Source of the DNA: Acidithrix ferrooxidans
GTDB lineage: Bacteria > Actinomycetota > Acidimicrobiia > Acidimicrobiales > Acidimicrobiaceae
Direction of reading: 5' to 3'
DNA: 64,000 nucleotides
Assembly (NCBI RefSeq): GCF_000949295.1
Contig: NZ_JXYS01000007.1
Coordinates: 1-64,000 of the forward strand
Shown: piece after piece, positions 1 through 7,956 of the stretch
Layout of the letters: each line of letters opens with the position of its first letter
How positions within the stretch are numbered: the first letter of the stretch is position 1
Made by a program: the position numbers and the translations under genes
The notes under the pieces: model-generated
Seen by the model: only the letters and a program-made list of their open reading frames with translations
Databases searched by the model: none
Told to the model about the DNA's origin: nothing

Positions 1-2
1 TG

Positions 3-728
3 GACAACAAGATAAAGCAGATCCTATGTATCTCAGAGCGTCGCAGGGATAAAGAAGAGGCAATTGCTAGAGGTATGCAAACTAAGTTCCAGAGTGCATT
101 TGACAAACTAGCTGACTCAGTTAAGCGTGGTCAATATTCCAATGCCACAACTGTGGCTTCAAGAATAGGAAAGCTAAAGCAAGAGCATCGCTCTATTGCA
201 CGTCGCTATGAGATAGATGCCATAACTGGCGATGACCAAAAAGTCAAAGAGCTGGTTTTGACCGAGAAACCAAAAGTAAAAGAAGCAGCTGAGACTCTCT
301 ATGGTGCATATGTGATTGAGACCAATAGGAACGATCTAGAACCAGAAGAGATCTGGAAGCTCTATATGACCCTAACAAAGGTAGAGGATGCATTCAAAGC
401 CCTAAAGAGCAATCTTGGGATGAGACCGATCTATCACCAACTAGCTAGTCGTACCGCTGCTCATCTATTTATCTCAGTAGTTGCTTATCACCTCTATGGA
501 GCAATTGCACTTAGCTTATCTCAAGCCGGTGACAAAAGAAGTGTTCACAGCATTCTTGCTCAAGTGTCTACCCATAGCCGCTTGAACGTAACGATGTTAG
601 ATGATAACAAACGTCTACATAACCTTCGTATCTCCTCTACTCCAAACTCTACCCAAAAAGAGATCTACTCTATTCTTGGAGTAGTAGATACGCTAGCTCG
701 AACCAAGAAGGTGATTGCTCAACTGTAG
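3..728 (+). CDS. IS1634-like DDE transposase, C-terminal part cut by the left window edge
   Basis: The frame is open from base 3, so the true start lies outside the window; the first in-frame ATG at 75 is internal. The visible 241 residues match the C-terminal part of IS1634/IS4-group transposases: a V-E-D-A-F-K-A-L-K segment, giving the last catalytic Glu and the Lys after it, then L-G-M-R-P-I-Y-H and a hydrophobic A-H-L-F-I-S-V-V-A-Y-H stretch typical of this family. It ends with a normal TAG stop, so the C-terminus looks intact. It would cut and join DNA at the ends of its own insertion sequence. No terminal inverted repeat could be assigned after the stop because the other end is not in the window. 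Confidence 0.75.
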   Translation, partial: DNKIKQILCISERRRDKEEAIARGMQTKFQSAFDKLADSVKRGQYSNATTVASRIGKLKQEHRSIARRYEIDAITGDDQKVKELVLTEKPKVKEAAETLYGAYVIETNRNDLEPEEIWKLYMTLTKVEDAFKALKSNLGMRPIYHQLASRTAAHLFISVVAYHLYGAIALSLSQAGDKRSVHSILAQVSTHSRLNVTMLDDNKRLHNLRISSTPNSTQKEIYSILGVVDTLARTKKVIAQL

Positions 729-834
729 TGCCCAAATCCAGACACCAATATGGTCATTACCTGGGCTTTCATGGGGTGGTTGCCGAAAGTAGGGCTAGGC
801 GCCAGGGGAGTTGGTTGAAATTGAGACCTAGGTA

Positions 835-1653
835 CTAAATGCGCCTATAGGAGCGAATCGCCAAGGGGATAAATATTGCAATAATGACGATTAACCATAT
901 TACGCTTTTGATTCCACCTGAAAAGAGCGGTCCGCCCAGAGCCAAGGATCTCATCTCGTTGATGATGATTGTGACCGGTTGGTTTTTTGCGAATACTTGA
1001 AGCCAACTGGGCATTGAACTTACTGGGACGAATGCGGACGAGACAAATGTCAATGGAAATAACCATGCCAGCCCAAAGGACTGAACCGTCTCTTCGTTTT
1101 TTAGTGCCAATCCGCAAAAGGCCGATACGCAGCAGATAGCAATGCCAAAGGCGACGCCGAAGCCCAGCATTGCTATGCCAGCAGCGACACCATTGTGAAA
1201 TCTAAAACCTACGGCGTATCCAACTAGTAGAATTACTACAACCGTCACTAAGAGTCGAATTGAATCGGCTATTAGCCTTCCAAGTAGGACCGCTGACCTA
1301 GCCATAGGCATCGAGCGAAATCGGTCGATCACTCCGAGTTGGATTTCACGAGCAAGGCCAATTGCAGTTCCGAATGAAGCAAATGCTGCAGATTGAGCGA
1401 TTATCCCAGGCATCAAGTAGTCAACGTAGCCGCCTGGCACGTTGACCGAGATTGCCCCACCAAAGACATAACGAAACAGTAAGACGAACATTACGGGTTG
1501 GACTATAGCGAAAAATATGAACGCTGGAACCCGAAGCCAAACCAAAAGATCTCGTTTAGCGATAATAAGGGCATCGCTGATGCCATACCTAAGTTCCTCA
1601 AGTAAAGAGACATTGATTTCCGTTGGTCGATCCAATATCGGACGATTATTCAT
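835..1653 (-). CDS. ABC-2 type exporter permease (DrrB-like)
   Basis: A 272-residue integral membrane protein with about six hydrophobic segments: an N-terminal one after L-R-V-P-A-F, then segments around Y-L-M-P-G-I-I, L-L-V-T-V-V-V, A-G-I-A-M-L-G, L-A-W-L-F-P and a final V-I-W-L-I-V. This is the ABC-2 permease layout of daunorubicin/multidrug exporters. I chose the ATG at 1653, not the longer open frame to 1803, because it overlaps the end of the upstream ATPase gene by 8 bp, which implies translational coupling. With that ATPase it should form an efflux or lipid export pump in the inner membrane. The substrate cannot be read from the sequence. Confidence 0.85.
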   Translation of the reverse strand: MNNRPILDRPTEINVSLLEELRYGISDALIIAKRDLLVWLRVPAFIFFAIVQPVMFVLLFRYVFGGAISVNVPGGYVDYLMPGIIAQSAAFASFGTAIGLAREIQLGVIDRFRSMPMARSAVLLGRLIADSIRLLVTVVVILLVGYAVGFRFHNGVAAGIAMLGFGVAFGIAICCVSAFCGLALKNEETVQSFGLAWLFPLTFVSSAFVPVSSMPSWLQVFAKNQPVTIIINEMRSLALGGPLFSGGIKSVIWLIVIIAIFIPLAIRSYRRI

Positions 1654-2686
1654 TGGTTGTTCCCTCTCGAGCTTTAGAAGTTGTTCTTTTTGCCCTGCGG
1701 TTTTGACTTTTCTGGAGGTTTTCATCGACAGCGGTGCTGTAATGGCCAGTGATAGAGAGAAAGACATCATCGAGCGAAGGGCGATGCAGTGAGAGTTTCT
1801 CAATGTTTACACCAGCGGAGTCGAGGTTTAGGACCGCTTTGGCCAGCCCATTTGTTCCAAGGGCGCCAATTCCGACAGTTACCCTTGCTGAATCGTAGTT
1901 CACAACTGGTTCCTTCGATGATAGATCAGAGACGGCACGCTGTGCATCTTCGATTCGGCTTGGGTCGGTGACAGTAAATTCTATGACATCACCACCGACT
2001 TGGGCTTTTAGCTCGTTCGCCGTTCCAGCGGCAATAACTCTTCCTTGGTCAATTACGACTATCTTGTCCGCTAGGATGTCGGCCTCCTCTAGGTATTGCG
2101 TCGTAAGTACGAGTGTGGTTCCTTCTTCCACCAGCTCTTTAATTACGCTCCACATCCCGTTTCGAGCTCTTGGATCAAGGCCTGTCGTGGGCTCGTCCAA
2201 AAAGAGTACTGCGGGACGTCCAACAAGACTTGCCGCTAAGTCGAGGCGCCTTTGCATGCCACCTGAATACGTCTTAGCAGGGCGATCTCCGGCTTCAATG
2301 AGGTCAAATCGATTAAGGAGTTCGCTAGCTCTGGCCTGTGAGGTCTTTTTATTGAGATGATAAAGTCGCCCCATGATTTCGAGATTTTCTCGTCCGGTTA
2401 GCTCCTCTTGGATCGCCGCACTCTGTCCTGCTAATCCAATTAGCCTTCTTGCCTTTGCTGGGTTAGCTAGTACGTCGCAACCTTCAATAAATACTGAACC
2501 ACCATCTGGTCTCAAAAGCGTGGTAAGGATCTTTATCGCCGTGGTTTTCCCTGCACCATTGGGACCTAGAAGTCCGAGTACTGTTCCTCTTGTGACTGCA
2601 AAACTAACTCCAGATAGGGCCAAGACGCTACCAAAGTTCTTCTTCAAGTCGCGAACTTCAACCGCATCTTCCAATTGACTTTCCAT
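1646..2686 (-). CDS. ABC exporter ATP-binding subunit (DrrA-like)
   Basis: 346 residues from the ATG at 2686, which has AAAGGA six bases upstream; the open frame continues upstream to 2791, but that extension has no family likeness. Walker A is G-P-N-G-A-G-K-T-T, the ABC signature is Y-S-G-G-M-Q-R-R, and Walker B runs into D-E-P-T-T-G-L-D, followed by the L-T-T-Q-Y-L-E-E-A-D segment typical of DrrA/CcmA-type drug and polymer exporters. The C-terminal about 80 residues match the DrrA C-terminal extension. The gene is first in a two-gene operon with the permease, overlapping it by 8 bp. The pair is cytoplasmic motor plus membrane channel. Confidence 0.9.
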   Translation of the reverse strand: MESQLEDAVEVRDLKKNFGSVLALSGVSFAVTRGTVLGLLGPNGAGKTTAIKILTTLLRPDGGSVFIEGCDVLANPAKARRLIGLAGQSAAIQEELTGRENLEIMGRLYHLNKKTSQARASELLNRFDLIEAGDRPAKTYSGGMQRRLDLAASLVGRPAVLFLDEPTTGLDPRARNGMWSVIKELVEEGTTLVLTTQYLEEADILADKIVVIDQGRVIAAGTANELKAQVGGDVIEFTVTDPSRIEDAQRAVSDLSSKEPVVNYDSARVTVGIGALGTNGLAKAVLNLDSAGVNIEKLSLHRPSLDDVFLSITGHYSTAVDENLQKSQNRRAKRTTSKAREGTTNE

Positions 2687-2791
2687 GCTTATCCTTTGGT
2701 TTTCTTCAGGTAGGGTAGACAGGCTGAACTTCTTTATATCAACCAGACGACTTAGGGTTTCATTCGAGATCCTAGACACCTCTATGGCCAT

Positions 2792-3590
2792 TGGCTACCA
2801 GATACTTTGGAATTCGACGTACAATAAATAGGAACTTAGCCCATTCGGGCGCCCTTGCGCTGGTCTTTTAATTTGACGTGGTCGGTTAATGGTTTTCTAA
2901 ACCCAACTGCACGAAAAGCATATGACTCTACTGTCGACATGTTTCAATCCGCGCTCTTTCAACTTGTGTGTTTGGTCTGGCTGTGGGCCATCTCGGGATG
3001 GCTCATAGAGGTAGATAAATTTCCCAGATGTGATTTCTAAAATCGGTACGCTCTGGAGATAATCTTTAGTCAAATAGGGGTCGATCCTCCAAAGCAGCTT
3101 ATCTCTCTGGTTCATCTTGTTCGTCTTGCATGCACTCTGGAGTGAGCTGGTTCATTATGCAAATCAAATATGGTCGATTCGAGCCCGGCAGTGGTCGTTA
3201 TATAGTGAATGAATTTGGCCAATTGCAATAGTCAAACCGCTTATTTGAATGCTTATTAGAATAAGGTGGCTACTCGTTTGGTTCATCGACAACTTTAGTC
3301 CCTCTTTGCTAAAGAGAAATTGATGGTAGCTTTTACCTCTTGGAGGGTTGGGTAGCTGACCTTGGAGCCGGGATTCTCTTGGAGGTTTTTGAGAGAAGAG
3401 ACTTTTGTCTTGTCGCTATATCTCTTTAGATTTAGCTCTTTGGGAATTAAGCACGACTCTTGAATGAGGTGGTTTAAGATTCGCTGGGGAGCCAACTGGG
3501 TTTTTCCAATTTTGTTTTTAAGGTTTTCTTCGATGCCGTCGAAGATAGCAGTTGAGCATTGGTTCTTATTTACGTCTAAGAGCTAAAAGT
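2792..3590. other. Intergenic stretch without a supported gene
   Basis: This holds the upstream region of the DrrAB-like operon and short open frames on both strands (for example 2897-3115 and 3295-3495 minus). None has a convincing ribosome binding site, a recognisable motif or a family-like composition. I see nothing else to name here. Confidence 0.5.
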
Positions 3591-3656
3591 GCCCCAAAGA
3601 GTTCCAAAGAGCAAAAGATGAGAGTTTGTCTAGGAATTGCCTTTGGGGCATTTTTC
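3591..3656. terminator. Bidirectional Rho-independent terminator
   Basis: GCCCCAAAG (3591-3599) pairs perfectly with CTTTGGGGC (3641-3649), and AGTTCC inside the left arm can extend the stem with GGAATT. On the plus strand the hairpin is followed by ATTTTT; on the minus strand it is followed by ACTTTT. It sits 55 bases past the stop of the minus-strand small gene at 3704, so it most likely ends that transcript. Confidence 0.6.
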
Positions 3657-3703
3657 GTTGTGAATCTTGCCTGGCGCTTTAGGTTTTGTTTAGAACTATT
3701 TAG

Positions 3704-3895
3704 TTATCCGTAAACTGGTGCTCCTGACTTTAGCTGGGAAAGTGGTGAACCTCCAGTTGTGGCGGTGGCTCCTCCTTTTGCTGGTTCAACTCCTTTGTCT
3801 CCGTCACCATCTGGAGCCTTCGAAGTTGCTGATGCTGATTTTGAAGCGCCGCCCCCAGCCATTACAGGGGCTGCCGCTATTGCCGAAATGCTCAT
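3704..3895 (-). CDS. Small Gly/Ala/Ser-rich protein of unknown function (63 aa)
   Basis: The ATG at 3895 follows AAGGAGAG with a six-base gap, one of the best ribosome binding sites in the window. The product starts M-S-I-S-A-I-A-A-A-P-V, continues with a Gly-, Ser- and Lys-rich low-complexity middle holding an acidic D-G-D-G-D-K cluster, and ends S-G-A-P-V-Y-G. The frame is open upstream to a TTG at 4012, but that start lacks a well-spaced site. A hairpin with a T-run follows the stop. There is no membrane helix or clear signal peptide. I do not recognise the family; low-complexity composition makes a spurious ORF possible, but start site and terminator together favour a real gene. Confidence 0.5.
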   Translation of the reverse strand: MSISAIAAAPVMAGGGASKSASATSKAPDGDGDKGVEPAKGGATATTGGSPLSQLKSGAPVYG

Positions 3896-4387
3896 GATTC
3901 TCTCCTTATATTTCATGAATGAGCTGACCCAATCCTTATATAGGAATTGATCGACCGGGTTAGTTAATTCTTGAATTTGCCTCTTCAGGGAGTCTTCAGA
4001 TTTGGTCAGCAAAGTCCTGGATTCACCTTCGGTGAGCTTGGGGATGAATCCCTTTGTTGGTTCAGCTAGGCGCGATTAGGTCAGCTTCTTGCGGAGAACC
4101 CCCATTTCAATGGCTATACAATAGAATTTGATGCCCGGATTGCAAGACCTTGGTACAAAGTTGATTTTTAGATAAGGGTGCTTTGTGAGTTTTTAATTTT
4201 CATATGATTAGGGTAGAGCAAATCCCATTTTCAATCGAAGCTACATTGATGAATTGCGATCTTAAAAAGGAAGTTCGGATCATAGATGGTATTAATATCT
4301 TCAGAACTACCTTGGTATTGGGTGATATTTATTTCTAGAGTATCGGACTACAGGACGCGACAATCGGCTCGATTCGTATCAAAAGAG
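3896..4387. other. Gene-free stretch between the small protein gene and rarA
   Basis: It carries the upstream region of the 3704-3895 gene and lies downstream of rarA. No open frame, repeat or strong hairpin stood out. Confidence 0.5.
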
Positions 4388-5518
4388 CTACTCTCGATAG
4401 AAGGAGCCTCGTTGGGTTAATCGCTCTTCAATTTGTCCTGATATTCCTCTGAGGTGACTGGGGGTCGATCCAAGATTGGCGATATTTGAGATTGCACTAT
4501 CTATGGCATCGTAGGCAGCTCTAGATTTGGGGGCGTCTGCCATGTAAATTACCGCCTGAGAAAGGATTATTCGAGCTTCTGGCATACCAATGCGTTCGAC
4601 GGCATTGAGTGTCGATGTGGCAAGTACTATCGCCATTGGATCTGCGTTTCCAATATCTTCCGATGCGAAGATCGCGATCCTTCGTGCTATGAAACGAGGG
4701 TCTTCGCCTAGGTCTAAACTCTGCGCAAGGTATTGTATCGCATCATTTTTTTGGCCAGATCGCATCGATTTTATGAGTGCACTCGCTAGTTCAAAGTGGC
4801 TGTCGTTTGAGAGTCCTCGTCGGAAGTTGAATACTTCATCTTTGAGTTCCTCGAATTTTTCTAGCTGCTTGGCGCCTTGGAAAGTTCCTAATATCTCGGC
4901 AAAAGTCAAAGCGGAGCGTAGATCACCGTGGCAGGAGTCGGCAAGTGCTAGGACGATCTCCTCAACAAGCGGATTTTGAATGGACTTGTTTGAGCGTCGA
5001 ATTACCTCTGCCACCTCTTTCTTGGTCAGGGGAGCCAATGCTATGGTAAGCATTCTCGAAAGCAACGCGGAGCTAAGGCTAAATGAAGGATTTTCGGTAG
5101 TAGCTCCAATTATCTCCAATTTGCCACGCTCTAGAGGTTCCAAGAGAGCGTCTTGTTGAACTTTGGATAGTCTGTGTATTTCGTCGACAAATAAGACCAC
5201 ACGACCACCAAAAAGGGATCCACGGGCTGCTTTAGTGGCATCAATTGCTCGTTTGATCTCCTGGATCGAAAGAGTCGAGCCGGTATGAGCTAGCACCGTG
5301 GCGCCGATCTCTCTGAGTAGGTTCTCGGAGATGGTGGTCTTTCCACTTCCGGGGGGCCCATATAAAATTATCGATAATGTCCTATTTGAGGTCCGGAATG
5401 ATCCTATGAGGCCGCCTTGGCCAAGAAGTGTTTCATGGCCAACGATAGCATCGAATGACTGTGGGCGGATTGCTTGAGGAAGTGGGACTTGTGATCTATC
5501 GACATCGTTCTCAGACAT
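4388..5518 (-). CDS. rarA: Replication-associated recombination protein A (AAA+ ATPase)
   Basis: A 376-residue RarA/MgsA/Mgs1-family ATPase that acts at stalled replication forks. Residues 14-26 are the family start (Q-A-I-R-P-Q-S-F-D-A-I-V-G), Walker A G-P-P-G-S-G-K-T-T is at 54-62, Walker B V-L-F-V-D-E-I-H at 108-115, and sensor 1 G-A-T-T-E-N-P-S-F at 138-146, followed by the A-L-L-S-R arginine-finger region. It is shorter than the usual 430-450 residues: the C-terminal tetramerisation segment with the family's tyrosine- and proline-rich tail is trimmed to a few residues. It follows aspS by 42 bp on the same strand and is probably co-transcribed, an arrangement common in Actinobacteria. Confidence 0.92.
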   Translation of the reverse strand: MSENDVDRSQVPLPQAIRPQSFDAIVGHETLLGQGGLIGSFRTSNRTLSIILYGPPGSGKTTISENLLREIGATVLAHTGSTLSIQEIKRAIDATKAARGSLFGGRVVLFVDEIHRLSKVQQDALLEPLERGKLEIIGATTENPSFSLSSALLSRMLTIALAPLTKKEVAEVIRRSNKSIQNPLVEEIVLALADSCHGDLRSALTFAEILGTFQGAKQLEKFEELKDEVFNFRRGLSNDSHFELASALIKSMRSGQKNDAIQYLAQSLDLGEDPRFIARRIAIFASEDIGNADPMAIVLATSTLNAVERIGMPEARIILSQAVIYMADAPKSRAAYDAIDSAISNIANLGSTPSHLRGISGQIEERLTQRGSFYRE

Positions 5519-5560
5519 TTAAAATCCCGCCTTTAAAACCTACTTACTTTAATTTGATAT

Positions 5561-7336
5561 CTAATTGGATCCGGGTTTACTCGCCTTAGGTAATGTTCGC
5601 AGTCCGACTGTATCGAGTATCTTTTGCGAAACTGGTTTAGGTGCGTTCGTCATTGGATCTTGCCCCGATTGTGTCTTTGGAAAGGCGATCACCTCTCGAA
5701 TATTTTCTTCTCCCGCCATTATGGCCGCGATTCTGTCGATTCCAAAGGCAAAACCACCATGTGGCGGTGCTCCATATTTGAATGCTTCCAATAGGAAGCC
5801 AAATCTGGAATGAGCTTCTTCCTCTGAAATGCCAATGATCTCGAAGATCTTGGATTGGATCTCCGAACGGTGGATTCTTATGCTGCCACTGCCTAATTCC
5901 CAACCATTTAATACTAAATCGTAGGATTGGCTTCTAGTGGATAGTGGATCTGAATCCAGCAGGCCAAAGTCGTCATTATGTGGCATTGTAAAGGGGTGGT
6001 GAGCCGAGATTGGCCTGCCATTGTCGTCCAAACCTTCAAAAAGCGGAAAGTCGACGATCCATACGAACTTAAGATCGTCGTGGTTTAGGCCATTTCGTCC
6101 AAGCTCCAAGCGAATCGCGCCCAGCACCTCTACTGCTTTTTCCCATTTGTCAGCCACGATCAGGGCAAGGTCGCCGGCGACAAGATCTAATTTTTCAATG
6201 ATTTGGGCGGTTAGTTTTTCGTCTAGGAATTTTGCTAGCGGAGATTCGAAGGCTAGGTTGTCACCTTCTTGAATCACCTTGAAGTAGGCAAGACCGCCGG
6301 CTCCAAGGGATTTTGCCTTGGCTATTAGGGCGTCTAGTTTTGACCTGCTAGGCATCTCTGAGATAGGAGCCTTGATGCCCTTTACGCATTCAGCGCTAAA
6401 GGCGCGTATGCCCGAACTTCCAAGAATATCGGTGAGATCAACGAGTTTGGATCCAAATCTCATATCTGGTTTATCGACACCATATGAGTCCATAGCTTCG
6501 CGCCAGGTCATTTTGGGGAAATCGCCGATCTCTGTGCCCCTTGTTAGACTGACGATCTCTCGCATCGTTGATGATACGAACTCATGGATTTCATCCTGCG
6601 TTATGAAGGATGCTTCCAGGTCGAGTTGGGTAAATTCAAATTGGCGATCTGCTCTTAGATCTTCGTCTCGCATGCATCTTGCTATTTGATAGTATCTATC
6701 AAAACCGCCAACCATAAGTAGTTGCTTGGCTATCTGCGGGCTCTGGGGTAGAACATAGAAGCTTCCTGGCTGAAGCCGTGAAGGTACTAGGAACTCTCTA
6801 GCGCCCTCTGGAGTAGGCGTCCAAAGCATTGGTGTCTCAACTTCGGTAAAGCCTTGGTCTTCAAGTGACCGTCGAATGGCGCTATTTACCTTGGCTCTAA
6901 CTCGAAGATTTCGCTGCATCTTTTCTCGTCGAATGTCTAGATATCGAAAGCGAAGTCGGGTAATCTCCTCGACGTCACCTCTATCGTCCAGTGCAAAAGG
7001 AATAGGCGCCGCCTGTGATAGGACTTCTATCTCTACGTCTCGTATCTCGATGGTTCCAGTTGAGAGGTTTTCGTTTTCAGTACCTTCTGGACGAGGCGCT
7101 ACGGTCCCGCTGACGCGAATTACATACTCGGGCTTGATATCGGTAATTCTGTCGGTTGTAACTTGGACTATACCTGTATGGTCTCGCAGGTCGATGAAGC
7201 TTAGGTGCTCCCCGTGGTCTCGAATTCGCTGAACCCAACCGCATAGTGTTACGGAATTGCCTATCTCACTTGCGCTAACTTGACCGCAATAGAGACTCCT
7301 AAGGCCGACTGCTTGTCCCATTTTTGAGATGCCCAC
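5561..7336 (-). CDS. aspS: Aspartyl-tRNA synthetase, probably non-discriminating
   Basis: 591 residues, bacterial-type class II AspRS with N-terminal OB-fold anticodon-binding domain, catalytic core with the bacterial GAD insertion and C-terminal motif 3 (G-F-A-F-G-I-D-R). Motif 2 appears as F-R/C-M-R-D-E-D-L-R-A-D-R-Q. It charges tRNA-Asp with aspartate. Two specificity positions read as the non-discriminating form: His41 in R-D-H-G and Gly85 in R-P-E-G, matching the His/Gly pair known from Pseudomonas AspRS and not the Leu/Lys pair of E. coli. That would imply Asp-tRNA-Asn formation and GatCAB amidation. Start is a GTG at 7336 or an ATG at 7321; neither has a strong ribosome site. First gene of a likely aspS-rarA operon. 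Confidence 0.95.
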   Translation of the reverse strand: MGISKMGQAVGLRSLYCGQVSASEIGNSVTLCGWVQRIRDHGEHLSFIDLRDHTGIVQVTTDRITDIKPEYVIRVSGTVAPRPEGTENENLSTGTIEIRDVEIEVLSQAAPIPFALDDRGDVEEITRLRFRYLDIRREKMQRNLRVRAKVNSAIRRSLEDQGFTEVETPMLWTPTPEGAREFLVPSRLQPGSFYVLPQSPQIAKQLLMVGGFDRYYQIARCMRDEDLRADRQFEFTQLDLEASFITQDEIHEFVSSTMREIVSLTRGTEIGDFPKMTWREAMDSYGVDKPDMRFGSKLVDLTDILGSSGIRAFSAECVKGIKAPISEMPSRSKLDALIAKAKSLGAGGLAYFKVIQEGDNLAFESPLAKFLDEKLTAQIIEKLDLVAGDLALIVADKWEKAVEVLGAIRLELGRNGLNHDDLKFVWIVDFPLFEGLDDNGRPISAHHPFTMPHNDDFGLLDSDPLSTRSQSYDLVLNGWELGSGSIRIHRSEIQSKIFEIIGISEEEAHSRFGFLLEAFKYGAPPHGGFAFGIDRIAAIMAGEENIREVIAFPKTQSGQDPMTNAPKPVSQKILDTVGLRTLPKASKPGSN

Positions 7337-7926
7337 TTTTCATTGTAAATAGATCTGTCAGAAATTATCGATGCGATGCCTGGCCACAAAGAGCCGCCAC
7401 ACCGCATTTAACTGTAATAATCTGCGATTATAGCCTAAGTCCGCTTGACCTTTTCTTTGCCATATTACTTTGACAACCCTTTGATTTGCATGGCTGAAGG
7501 GGCTAATGATCGCTGGAGATCCATATACTTTGGTGCTTTTTGGCGTTCTTATGGTTTATGAGGCGAATGAATTTTTGTTGCAATAGCTCAGGCGTAATTC
7601 TAACAAGGGTGTCGCACTCGATCGAGGAGGATTGAGGAAGTGGCCTAAGGGTAGATCGTTCGTGAATCTTAGATTTAAAATGAAACACACTTGTAAAATG
7701 AAACAAACTTGGGTCTTTTGATTTTTGTTCGTTTTTTTGTCTCTGACCCATTGATAATTGACTATAGTTCTCGCTCTGTTTCAATATAACTCTGGCGCAT
7801 TTTCGGCCTCTGTCTTTAGCGCTGGATGAATCTACTCGACGACTCGTCGTGTCTGGTCTGGCTCAAATTTTCGCGGAAGTAATTTTTAGAGTTGTATAAC
7901 AACATCGGACTATTCCAACTAAGGGC
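7337..7926. other. Divergent intergenic region between aspS and alaS
   Basis: About 590 bp with the promoters of both synthetase genes. No T-box specifier structure, attenuator or leader ORF could be recognised. The short frames within (for example 7503-7784 minus) have no support. Confidence 0.5.
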
Positions 7927-7956
7927 ATGTCGCGTGCTGATAAGATATGCATTCAA

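Noticed and set aside
2897-3115. 72-codon minus-strand ORF upstream of the DrrAB-like genes
   Set aside because: No ribosome site or motif; overlapped by an equally long frame on the other strand.
7337-7926. T-box or attenuator upstream of alaS
   Set aside because: No specifier loop, conserved T-box sequence or terminator/antiterminator pair was seen.
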